Shown: positions 1 through 6,338 of the stretch, piece after piece
Layout: each line of letters opens with the position of its first letter
How positions within the stretch are numbered: position 1 is the first letter of the stretch
Origin: a bacterium
GTDB taxonomy: Bacteria > Planctomycetota > B15-G4 > JADJEK01
DNA: 7,693 bases
Direction: 5' to 3'
NCBI GenBank assembly: GCA_030428825.1
Contig: JAUIEL010000317.1
Coordinates: 1-7,693, forward strand
Notes under the pieces: model-generated
The model's input: only the letters and a program-made list of their open reading frames with translations
Told to the model about the DNA's origin: nothing
Database searches by the model: none
Made by a program: the position numbers and the translations under genes

Positions 1-2883
1 GCGGCGGCGGCCCCGGCGCCGGACGGGGCGACGCCGACCCGCACGGCGGCGACGGCGGAGGCGGTCGAGGCGGAGGGAGACGCCCCGGCGGCGGACGCGA
101 CCGCGGGCGGGGTCCGGGTCGAGGGGCGGATCGTCGACGAAGGGGGGCGCCCGGTCGCCGGCGCCGAGGTCCGCCTCCGGCCGACCGGGATCGCGGGGTT
201 CCATCACGACGACGAGGTCGAGGAGGCGCTGAAGAGCACCGGCGACCGCCAGGTCACGGGACTCGACGGCCGGTTCTCGTTCGAGGGGGTGAAGAAGCCG
301 GGCGCGCGCTCGCTCTTCGTGCGCTCGGACGCGTTCGCGGACGCCACGCGCGACCTGCCGGACGCGTCGGGCGCGATCGACCTCGGGGACGTCGTCGTCG
401 AGCTCGGCGGCGTCCTGACCGGCCACGTCGTCGACGACGCCGGGAACCCCGTCCCCGACGCCGAGGTCCGCGCCTGGACCCGCGAGGCGTCGAAGAGCGT
501 CGACGGTCTGCTGATGCTCGGCGACATCGGCGGCGCGAACGCCCGGGAGACGGTCACCGACGGTTCGGGGTTCTTCCGGATCGAGGGGCTGAAGCCGGGC
601 GAGGTGACCGCGATCGCCTCGGCCGACGGCTACACGCCGCAGTCCCGGAAGGGGATCACGGTGAAGCGCGGCGAGGTGACGGCCGACGTGCGGATCCCGG
701 TCTCGATCGGCCTCGGCATCCGCGGCGTGGTCGTCGACGAGCGGGGGCGCGCGCTCGAGGGGGCCGAGGTCTGGTACTCGGAGACGGTCATCGACCTGTC
801 GGAGGGAGCGATGACCGGCTCGCTGGCGCAGGGGCGGCACGACACGACCGACGGGGACGGGCAGTTCCGGCTCGCCGGGCTGCGCGAGGGGTCGTACAAC
901 CTCACCGCACGGAAGGCGGGTCACCTGCCGCGGGTCGCGTCCTCGATCGAGGCCGGGACCACCGACGTCCGGATCGCGCTGTCGCCGAGCGGCGTCCTCT
1001 GGGGCCACGTCCGCGACGCGCGGAGCGGCGACCCGGTCCCCGACGTCGAGATCGGGCCGCGGAACCTCGCCGGCCTCGAACTCGGCGCCTTCTACGTCGC
1101 GCCCGACCTCCACGTCCTCCGGGGCGAGGAGGCCGCCGCGCTGCTCGGCGAGGAGGCGTCGCCGTCGCTCTACGCCGTCGCGGAGCTCCCGTCCGATCGG
1201 CTCGAGATCGGCGCCGAGGCGGAGGGGTACGCCCCGTTCCACCGCGGCGGGATCGACGTCCCCTCCGGCCAGCGGGTCCGGTACGACATCGATCTCGTGC
1301 CGGAGGCGACGATCTCCGGGGTCGTGCTCGACTCGGGAGGGACGCCGCAGGAGGGTGCCTCGGTCACCGTCACCCGTCAGACGACTTCGACGGTCGACCT
1401 CGGCGGCGGGATGCGGTTCTCGCGCCGCGTCGCCGTCCGCCGCGACGGCGGCGACGCCGAGATCCTCGAGGGCGGAGTCGACGCGCGCGCCACGACCGAC
1501 GCCGACGGGCGGTTCGAGGTCCGCGGCCTCGCGCCGGGCGACTACTCCCTCGTCGCGACCCACCGCGAGTGGGCGCCGAGCGAGCCGGTCACGGTCGCGC
1601 TGACCGAGGACGGCCTCGACGGGATCGAGATCGGCCTCCGGACCGGCGGGAGACTCGTCGGGACCGCGTACGACGCCGACGGGAACCTCCTCGTCGGAGG
1701 GACGGTCCGACTGAACCAGGCGCCGGTCGGAGTCGCGCCGGGCGGCCGCATGATGGTCCGCGGCGGCCCGGACCTGACGGGGACCGGCCTCGACGGGGAC
1801 GGCCTCGCCGCGACGAGCGACGAGGCGGGCCGGTACGAGCTGACCGGCATCCTCCCGGGTCGCTACCTCGCCGAGCTGAAGGGCCCCGCCAAGGGAGGCG
1901 CGCCGGGCGGCATGATCATGCTCTCCGGGATGGGCGACGGACCGAAGGGGACGCCGGTCACGATCGAGGAGGGGGAGACGGCGACGCTCGACCTCGCCCT
2001 CGCGCCGACCGGATCGGTGCGTGGCCGCGTCAGCGAGGCCGGCCGCCCGCTCGCGAACGTGTCGGTCTCCCTCTCGAGGTCGGGCGCGATGATCCCCGGC
2101 TTCGGCGGACCGTCGACCCGGACCGACGACGACGGGCGGTTCCTCCTCGCGGACCTCGAGCCCGGGGACTACCGGATGACCGTCTCGCCGAAGGGCGCGG
2201 CGCGGCCGGTCGAGCGCTCGGTCGAGGTCGAGGCGCGGCGGGAGGCGGAGGAGAACGTCGACCTCCCGACCGGGGTGATCGTCGGACGCGTCACCGACGT
2301 CGACACCGGGGACGGACTGCCGGAGGTCGTGATCGAGGTGACGCCGGCCGACCGCGACGAGGAGGAGGCCCCGCGCACGGCGACGCGCGCCGCGTTCGTC
2401 GCCATCCGCTCGGTCTCCGGCGGCGGCGGCGGCGGAGGGGTCCAGAGCTTCACCTTCGGCAACGAGGACCAGACCGTGCGGACCGACGAGGACGGCTTCT
2501 TCGAGGTCCGGTTCCTCGAGCCGGGCGACTACCGCGTCGAGATCCGCGGCGGCGGCGTCGAGCCGCAGGCGAAGGACCGCGTCCGCGTCCACCCGAGCGG
2601 CCGGACCGAGGGCGTCGACTTCGAGGCGACCCGCGGCGCGACGCTGATCGTCCGGGCGCGCACCCGGAGCGACGAGCCGATCCAGTTCCTCCGCGCCACG
2701 CTGACGAACGACGTGACCGGCGACCAGGACTCGCAGATGGAGTTCGGCGCGCCGAAGGTGACGTTCGAGGGATTGGCCCCCGGCGCGTACACCCTCGAGG
2801 TGAGCGCCGGCGACGAGTCGGGCGAACGCGCGGTGACGATCTCGTCCGGCGAGGAGAAGGAAGTCACGATCGACTTGGAGTAG
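1..2883 (+). CDS. Multi-repeat carboxypeptidase-regulatory-like domain protein, 5' partial
   Basis: The frame is open from base 1 to the TAG at 2881-2883, giving 960 residues with no start in view; an internal GTG at 289 falls inside the first domain and is not a credible start. Residues 1-37 are an Ala/Pro/Thr/Glu-rich linker. Then come about nine beta-sandwich units, roughly at residues 38-135, 138-233, 238-330, 331-435, 436-550, 550-670, 671-757, 758-879 and 880-960. Most show the CarboxypepD_reg/SpaA-like pattern: G-x-V-x-D-x-x-G-x-P-(V/L)-x-x-A-x-V near the start, then T-D-x-D-G-x-F-x-(V/L)-x-x-L-x-P-G-x-Y. Unit 4 lacks the DGxF element, and unit 8 has a run of seven Gly (around base 2420). 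Such domains are known as non-catalytic binding or structural modules of exported proteins; a surface or periplasmic scaffold role is inferred. No catalytic domain, membrane anchor or C-terminal sorting motif is visible; the missing N-terminus probably holds the signal peptide or anchor. Confidence 0.9.
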   Translation, partial: AAAAPAPDGATPTRTAATAEAVEAEGDAPAADATAGGVRVEGRIVDEGGRPVAGAEVRLRPTGIAGFHHDDEVEEALKSTGDRQVTGLDGRFSFEGVKKPGARSLFVRSDAFADATRDLPDASGAIDLGDVVVELGGVLTGHVVDDAGNPVPDAEVRAWTREASKSVDGLLMLGDIGGANARETVTDGSGFFRIEGLKPGEVTAIASADGYTPQSRKGITVKRGEVTADVRIPVSIGLGIRGVVVDERGRALEGAEVWYSETVIDLSEGAMTGSLAQGRHDTTDGDGQFRLAGLREGSYNLTARKAGHLPRVASSIEAGTTDVRIALSPSGVLWGHVRDARSGDPVPDVEIGPRNLAGLELGAFYVAPDLHVLRGEEAAALLGEEASPSLYAVAELPSDRLEIGAEAEGYAPFHRGGIDVPSGQRVRYDIDLVPEATISGVVLDSGGTPQEGASVTVTRQTTSTVDLGGGMRFSRRVAVRRDGGDAEILEGGVDARATTDADGRFEVRGLAPGDYSLVATHREWAPSEPVTVALTEDGLDGIEIGLRTGGRLVGTAYDADGNLLVGGTVRLNQAPVGVAPGGRMMVRGGPDLTGTGLDGDGLAATSDEAGRYELTGILPGRYLAELKGPAKGGAPGGMIMLSGMGDGPKGTPVTIEEGETATLDLALAPTGSVRGRVSEAGRPLANVSVSLSRSGAMIPGFGGPSTRTDDDGRFLLADLEPGDYRMTVSPKGAARPVERSVEVEARREAEENVDLPTGVIVGRVTDVDTGDGLPEVVIEVTPADRDEEEAPRTATRAAFVAIRSVSGGGGGGGVQSFTFGNEDQTVRTDEDGFFEVRFLEPGDYRVEIRGGGVEPQAKDRVRVHPSGRTEGVDFEATRGATLIVRARTRSDEPIQFLRATLTNDVTGDQDSQMEFGAPKVTFEGLAPGAYTLEVSAGDESGERAVTISSGEEKEVTIDLE

Positions 2884-2911
2884 GAACGCGTTCGGGAACG
2901 TCTGCGCGTTC
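2884..2911 (+). terminator. Weak hairpin just after the repeat-protein stop
   Basis: The seven bases 2884-2890 (GAACGCG) pair perfectly with 2905-2911 (CGCGTTC) across a 14-base loop, directly after the stop codon at 2883. No T-run follows, so this is at best a weak or factor-assisted terminator, and GAACGCG-type pairings arise easily by chance at this GC content. The long inverted repeat at 3122-3224, which is followed by TTTT, is the better terminator candidate downstream. Confidence 0.2.
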
Positions 2912-3121
2912 GCCACGGCGGGCGCCGGAGGAGGGACGAGCTCTCCGACCCGCTCACGTCCTCGCGCGATGCGTCCGTATGGGTCTCCGCTCGGTTTCGA
3001 GTCGCGCTGCGGGGTCGCTCTCGGAGCCTCGTCCCTCCTCCGGCCCCGCCTCGCCCCGCTCCGGACTTCCTCACCCGATTCCTTGGTTGGGTCGGGGGGA
3101 GAGCGGAGACGACCGATGGAT

Positions 3122-3224
3122 GTGGACATACCGTGCCCGGCTCGATTCGTCCGCACGAATCACGTCGGCGTGCTCACCGAGCGTCGGTGGTGCGGACGAA
3201 TCGAGCCGTGCGCGGTATGTCCAC
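3122..3224. repeat. Long structured inverted repeat (35-bp arms)
   Basis: The left arm, 3122-3156, and the right arm, 3190-3224, are reverse complements over 35 positions with two exceptions: 3134 T opposite 3212 G, which is a permitted G-U pair in RNA, and 3137 C opposite 3209 T. The 33-base loop holds two further perfect hairpins: CACG/CGTG at 3161-3164 and 3169-3172, and CACCGA/TCGGTG at 3175-3180 and 3184-3189. The whole therefore folds as a long stem capped by a two-hairpin junction. TTTT follows immediately at 3225-3228. Possible identities are a palindromic dispersed element (REP/MITE-like), a strong intrinsic terminator for the upstream gene (although about 240 bases past its stop), or a structured RNA leader. 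No transposase or obvious target-site duplication is visible. The pairing is certain; the identity is not. Confidence 0.8.
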
Positions 3225-3269
3225 TTTTCGAGACCCGGCACCGGTGCGTCCGCCTTCCGCGTCAGCGGC

Positions 3270-3305
3270 CTCTCGTTCCTCTCGTTCCTCTCCTTCCTCT
3301 CCTTC
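3270..3305. repeat. 9-bp tandem repeat, four units, C/T-rich
   Basis: Two copies of CTCTCGTTC (3270-3278, 3279-3287) are followed by two copies of CTCTCCTTC (3288-3296, 3297-3305), all in exact 9-base register and differing by a single G/C change between pairs. The repeat runs into further pyrimidines. It lies in non-coding DNA about 170 bases upstream of the first sulfatase gene. Confidence 0.85.
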
Positions 3306-3403
3306 CTTCCCCTTCCCCCCCGCTGCCGCCTCAATCAGCTTCCATATCACGCGTTACGCGCCCCCTCTCCCCCCCCGCCCCCTTCCTTCTTCCGTCTCCC
3401 CTT
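3285..3403. other. Polypyrimidine tracts upstream of the sulfatase
   Basis: Bases 3285-3321 are 37 consecutive pyrimidines. After a mixed stretch containing the only AT-richer bases, 3361-3403 is again pyrimidine except for G at 3377 and 3394. In RNA this gives a C/U-rich, largely purine-free leader; on DNA the strand asymmetry is of the kind able to form triplex (H-DNA). C-rich, G-poor RNA is also the kind of sequence Rho binds. No function can be assigned from sequence alone. Confidence 0.7.
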
Positions 3404-3460
3404 GCGCCCCGGTTCCGGGTATCCTTGGAACCCTGCCGATCCGGAGGGGGAGCCGGAACT

Positions 3461-3464
3461 GGAG
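3461..3464 (+). promoter_or_regulatory. Ribosome binding site deciding the GTG start at 3473
   Basis: GGAG lies 8 bases before GTG 3473-3475. It supports this GTG over upstream in-frame starts, because translation from here gives a clean signal peptide directly before the sulfatase domain. A second purine-rich patch, GGAGGGGGAG at about 3442-3451, is too far from the start to be the main site. Confidence 0.6.
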
Positions 3465-3472
3465 CCCGTTTC

Positions 3473-4825
3473 GTGAACAAGACGAGATTCGTCCTCACCC
3501 TGTGGGCGGGGGTGGGATCCGTGGCGGCTGCCGGCGCTGCGAATCCACCGAACGTCCTGATCGTGGTCGCCGACGACCTGAGTGCCTACGACGTCGCGCG
3601 GTACGGCGTCTCGTCCGACCCCGTGCACATGCCGGTCCTCGACCGGTTGGCGGATCGGGGCGTGACGTTCACCAACGCGTGGTCGAACCCGGTCTGCTCG
3701 CCGACGCGGGCGTGCATCCAGACCGGGCGCCATTCGTTCCGGACGGGGGTCGGGTTCCTCGTCCTGCCGAACACGCAGCCGCTCGACCCGAGCGAGTGGA
3801 TCCTCCCCGAGCTGCTCGGGCAGGCGACGCCGCAGGCGTACCGGAGCGGCGCGTTCGGGAAGTGGCACCTCGGGAACCAGACGGTCGGCGGCTTCTCGGC
3901 GCCGAACCGCGCGGGGTACGACGTGTTCGCCGGGAACATGACGAGTCTCGTCGACAACCAGGAGACGTACTCCGCCTGGATGAAGGTGACGAACGGGACT
4001 CCGAAGCCGGCGCAGAAGTACAACACGACGGACATCGTGGACGACGCGATCCGATGGCTCTCGTCCGCGCCCGAGCCGTGGTTCTGCTACGTGGCGTTCA
4101 ACGCGCCGCACGTGCCGCTGCACGCGCCGCCGGCCCATCTCCACTCCGTCGACCTGACGAGCGTGCCGCCGCCCGCGTTCGCCCCGCGACCGTACTTCAA
4201 GGCGATGGTCGAGGCGATGGACACGGAGATGGGGCGCCTCGTCGCCTCGCTCGGCGACCGCGTCGACCACACGAACATCGTCTTCATCGGGGACAACGGC
4301 TCCCCGAAGGAGGCGGTGGTCCCTCCGGTCCTGCCGCAGCAGGCGAAGATCAGCTTCTACGAGGCGGGGATCCGCGTGCCGTTGGTCGTCGCCGGTCCGG
4401 CGGTCCGCGTGAAGGGGAGCACCAGCGAGGCGCTGGTGCATGCGGTCGACGTCTTCCCGACCGTGGCGGAGATGGCGGGCGTCGATCCGGTCGCCGTCCT
4501 CCCTCCGGGGACGAAGATCGACGGTCGAAGCCTCGGCCCGTACCTGCGGCAGCCGACGCTCCCGTCGGAGCGGAAGATCAACTTCAGCGAGCTGTTCGGG
4601 GTGACGCCGCTCGGCCAGGAGCAGTTCCTCGGCTACGCGGTCCGGGACGAGCGGTACAAGCTGATCTACTACCGCGCGGCGACCGCCGGCGTGAAGACCG
4701 AGCTCTTCGATCTCTGGAACGACCCGAACGAGGCCGTCGACCTCCTGAGCGGCGTCCCGACGCCGCAGATCGCCGCCACGCGGGACCGCCTCTTCCGCGC
4801 CGCCGACGCGATCCGCGGCTCCTGA
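3473..4825 (+). CDS. Secreted formylglycine-dependent sulfatase (sulfatase family S1)
   Basis: This 450-residue protein starts at GTG 3473. Residues 1-23 form a signal peptide (Asn-Lys-Thr-Arg, hydrophobic core, AAAGAA before the mature start near Asn24), so it acts in the periplasm or outside the cell. The sulfatase domain begins at once: Asp34-Asp35 (calcium ligands in VVADD), Cys75-Ser-Pro-Thr-Arg79 (the C-x-P-S/T-R motif whose Cys is oxidised to formylglycine), GKWHLG at 129-134 (Lys130, His132), His213 in NAPHVP, Asp274-Asn275 in FIGDNG, and Lys292 ahead of YEAGIRVP. All main catalytic and metal residues are present, so it should hydrolyse a sulfate ester, probably on a carbohydrate; the substrate cannot be read from the sequence. 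Length is typical for compact bacterial sulfatases. Maturation would need a formylglycine-generating enzyme or an anaerobic sulfatase-maturing enzyme, not seen here. The next hydrolase gene starts 49 bases downstream. Confidence 0.93.
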   Translation: MNKTRFVLTLWAGVGSVAAAGAANPPNVLIVVADDLSAYDVARYGVSSDPVHMPVLDRLADRGVTFTNAWSNPVCSPTRACIQTGRHSFRTGVGFLVLPNTQPLDPSEWILPELLGQATPQAYRSGAFGKWHLGNQTVGGFSAPNRAGYDVFAGNMTSLVDNQETYSAWMKVTNGTPKPAQKYNTTDIVDDAIRWLSSAPEPWFCYVAFNAPHVPLHAPPAHLHSVDLTSVPPPAFAPRPYFKAMVEAMDTEMGRLVASLGDRVDHTNIVFIGDNGSPKEAVVPPVLPQQAKISFYEAGIRVPLVVAGPAVRVKGSTSEALVHAVDVFPTVAEMAGVDPVAVLPPGTKIDGRSLGPYLRQPTLPSERKINFSELFGVTPLGQEQFLGYAVRDERYKLIYYRAATAGVKTELFDLWNDPNEAVDLLSGVPTPQIAATRDRLFRAADAIRGS

Positions 4826-4837
4826 GTCGGCGGTATC

Positions 4838-4868
4838 ATCCGGGGGCGCCCTCTCCCCACCCCCGGAT
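4838..4868 (+). promoter_or_regulatory. GC-rich hairpin in the inter-sulfatase spacer
   Basis: ATCCGGGGG (4838-4846) pairs perfectly with CCCCCGGAT (4860-4868) across a 13-base C/T-rich loop. The structure fills most of the 49-base gap between the two hydrolase genes. Its right arm contains GGAT (4865-4868), the only Shine-Dalgarno-like bases before ATG 4875 (6-base spacer), so folding would hide the initiation region. No T-run follows, arguing against a plain intrinsic terminator. Attenuation, translational masking or mRNA stabilisation are all possible; function is inferred. Confidence 0.5.
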
Positions 4869-4874
4869 CCGCCG

Positions 4875-6311
4875 ATGCCCCTCGTCCCCGCCCCTCGCCG
4901 CCCGCTCGCCGTGCTCGGCGCGCTCGCCCTCGCCGGGCTGCCGGCCTGCTCTCGCGACGGGGACGCGCCGACCCGCCCGCCGAACGTGCTGCTGATCTCG
5001 ATCGACACGCTCCGGGCGGACCACGTCGGCGCGTACGGGTACGGGCGGGACACCTCGCCGAACCTCGACGCGCTCGCCGCCGACGGCGTCCGGTTCGAGG
5101 AGGCGGTCGCGGAGAGTTCCTGGACGCTCCCGACCCACGCCACGATGTTCACCGGCCTCGGGCAGAGCGTCCACGGCGTCGGCTACGGACGGAGCCGCCT
5201 CGACGGCAGCGTGACCACGCTCGCCGAGACGCTCTCCGCCGCCGGCTACCGGACGAAGGGGGTCTGGACCGGGCCGTTCCTCCACTCGTTCTTCGGCCTC
5301 GACCAGGGGTTCGACGAGTACCTCGGGTTCGTCGGTGAGACGTGCTACGACCAGGAGGCGTTCGACGTCGACGACGAGTCCTCGCGCGAGGAGATCAAGG
5401 AGACGCACGACGCGTCGCACCGCACGATCACCAGCGCCGACGTCACCGACGAGGCGCTCCGGTACTTCGGGGAGGTCGGGGAGGTCGGGGACGCGCCGTT
5501 CTTCCTCTTCCTCCACTACTTCGACGTCCACGCCGACTACATCCCGGCGGAGGAGTTCGTCGCGCCGTTCCTCGCCGACCTCCCCGAGGCGACGAACGAG
5601 GTCGAGGCGAAGCGGAACGACCTCCTCGCCCGGTACGACGGGGAGATCCGCTGGACCGACCACCACGTCGGACGGCTCCTCGACGGCCTCGCCGAGCGCG
5701 GCCTCGCCGACGACACGATCGTCGTCGTCACGTCCGACCACGGCGAGGAGTTCCTCGAACACGGCCGGTACGGGCACAACGCGACGCTCTACGACGAGGT
5801 CCTGCTCGTCCCGCTGATCGTCCGCCCGCCCGATCTCGCCGACGCGCGCCGCGGCGCCGTCGTCGAGGCGACGGCCCGCCACGCCGACCTGATGCCGACG
5901 ATCCTCGAGCTCGCGGACCTCGAGGCGCCGGGGCCGTTCACGGGGAGCTCGCTGGCGGCGGCGATCCGCGGCGAACGGACCGAGCCGCGGGCCGCGGTCT
6001 CTCGCCTCCGACTCGGCGAGACGTACGCGTGGACCGCCGTCCGCTTCCACGGGAAGAAGCTGGTGCGGAAGGAGCTCGCGGACGGGGACGACGTGGCGGT
6101 CTTCGACCTCGAGACCGACCCGGCGGAGCGGACGCCGCTCGCCGGAGACGACGCCGTGACGCTGCTCGAACGGTTCTCGGAGCAGCTCGAGGCGATCGAC
6201 GCGTTCGAGGCGGGCGTGAGGGCGCGGCTCGGGCTCGGGGAGGGCGGCGACGTCGACCTCCCGCCCCACCTGCGGCGGGCGCTCGAGGAGCTCGGCTACC
6301 TGGAAGGGTGA
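4875..6311 (+). CDS. Lipoprotein sulfatase-superfamily hydrolase with Thr nucleophile position
   Basis: A 478-residue protein starting at ATG 4875. Residues 1-24 are a lipoprotein signal (Arg-Arg, hydrophobic core, lipobox Leu22-Pro-Ala-Cys25), predicting a membrane-anchored enzyme facing the periplasm. The alkaline-phosphatase/sulfatase fold follows: SIDTLRADHVGAYGY with Asp44-Thr45, SSWTLPTHATMFTG around 81-94, HYFDVHADY with Asp217 and His219, TSDHGEE with Asp288-His289, and His301 in YGHNATLYDE. Aligned with canonical sulfatases, Thr84 sits where the formylglycine Cys should be and His88 where Arg should be, so it cannot make formylglycine at that site. The metal ligands (Asp, Asp-His, His) resemble two-metal phosphoesterases or phosphotransferases of the superfamily. 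A phosphate-ester or phosphonate substrate is therefore as likely as a sulfate ester. The end, ALEELGYLEG, is typical of this group. The in-frame GTG at 4911 would destroy the signal peptide, supporting the ATG. It is probably co-transcribed with the upstream sulfatase. Confidence 0.85.
   Translation: MPLVPAPRRPLAVLGALALAGLPACSRDGDAPTRPPNVLLISIDTLRADHVGAYGYGRDTSPNLDALAADGVRFEEAVAESSWTLPTHATMFTGLGQSVHGVGYGRSRLDGSVTTLAETLSAAGYRTKGVWTGPFLHSFFGLDQGFDEYLGFVGETCYDQEAFDVDDESSREEIKETHDASHRTITSADVTDEALRYFGEVGEVGDAPFFLFLHYFDVHADYIPAEEFVAPFLADLPEATNEVEAKRNDLLARYDGEIRWTDHHVGRLLDGLAERGLADDTIVVVTSDHGEEFLEHGRYGHNATLYDEVLLVPLIVRPPDLADARRGAVVEATARHADLMPTILELADLEAPGPFTGSSLAAAIRGERTEPRAAVSRLRLGETYAWTAVRFHGKKLVRKELADGDDVAVFDLETDPAERTPLAGDDAVTLLERFSEQLEAIDAFEAGVRARLGLGEGGDVDLPPHLRRALEELGYLEG
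5471..5488 (+). repeat. 9-bp tandem duplication inside the second hydrolase
   Basis: GGAGGTCGG occurs twice in exact tandem (5471-5479 and 5480-5488), with partial flanking extension. It encodes the Gly-Glu-Val-Gly-Glu-Val segment at residues 199-204, a likely surface loop just before the FFLFLHYFDVH strand. The unit is a multiple of three, so copy-number change would keep the frame. Confidence 0.6.
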
Positions 6312-6338
6312 GGCTGCGGGTCTTCCCCCGGCTCACCC
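6306..6338. terminator. Hairpin between convergent genes, candidate bidirectional terminator
   Basis: GGGTGAG (6306-6312) pairs with CTCACCC (6332-6338), and inside the loop CGGG (6317-6320) pairs with CCCG (6327-6330). The outer arms contain both stop codons: TGA at 6309-6311 of the plus-strand hydrolase and, on the minus strand, the TGA at 6333-6335 of the lipoprotein gene. Only 21 bases separate the two coding regions, so one shared structure ending both transcripts is plausible. No T-run is present on either side, which lowers confidence in intrinsic termination. Confidence 0.35.

Larger units (their letters stand above)
2884..3472. other. 589-base non-coding interval
   Basis: Long open frames cross this interval only because stop codons are rare at this GC content. 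Their translations are Arg/Pro/Ser-rich and show no domain, signal peptide or plausible ribosome binding site. The interval contains a weak hairpin after the upstream stop (2884-2911), the structured inverted repeat at 3122-3224, a polypyrimidine tract with 9-bp tandem repeats (3270-3403), and a small more AT-rich island at about 3331-3355 (around TCAATCAGCTTCCATATCAC). A short repeat GGTTCC (3411-3416) / GGAACC (3427-3432) could form a 6-bp hairpin in the leader of the sulfatase gene. I could not identify a convincing -35/-10 promoter pair. Confidence 0.7.

Noticed and set aside
3122..3224. Integron attC site or CRISPR unit
   Set aside because: The length and imperfect palindrome recall attC, but the conserved GTTRRRY/RYYYAAC core ends are absent and no integrase or cassette layout is seen. 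There is one inverted pair, not an array of direct repeats with spacers.
3402..3425. TTGCGC ... TATCCT as a promoter for the first sulfatase
   Set aside because: The spacer is only about 12 bases, far from the usual 16-18, and both boxes are poor matches.
2969..3472. N-terminal extension of the first sulfatase by about 168 residues
   Set aside because: The in-frame upstream translation crosses the inverted repeat and polypyrimidine tracts and has no family resemblance. Starting at GTG 3473 gives a proper signal peptide and a GGAG site 8 bases upstream.
1569..3476. Plus-strand frame of 635 codons overlapping the repeat protein
   Set aside because: Extremely Arg-rich translation, typical of an out-of-frame read of GC-rich coding DNA; the repeat-protein frame shows conserved domain motifs.
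4875..4950. Twin-arginine (Tat) signal on the second hydrolase
   Set aside because: Arg-Arg is present but not the SRRxFLK context; the LPAC lipobox makes a Sec-type lipoprotein signal the better reading.
3347..5152. Long minus-strand open frame opposite the first sulfatase
   Set aside because: Its translation is Arg/Asp/Val/His-rich with no domain, while the plus strand encodes a complete sulfatase with all catalytic motifs. It is open only because stops are rare at this GC content.
4836..6269. Minus-strand open frame of 477 codons opposite the second hydrolase
   Set aside because: It is the antisense shadow of a clear sulfatase-superfamily gene; composition is low-complexity Arg/Glu/Val with no signal or motif.
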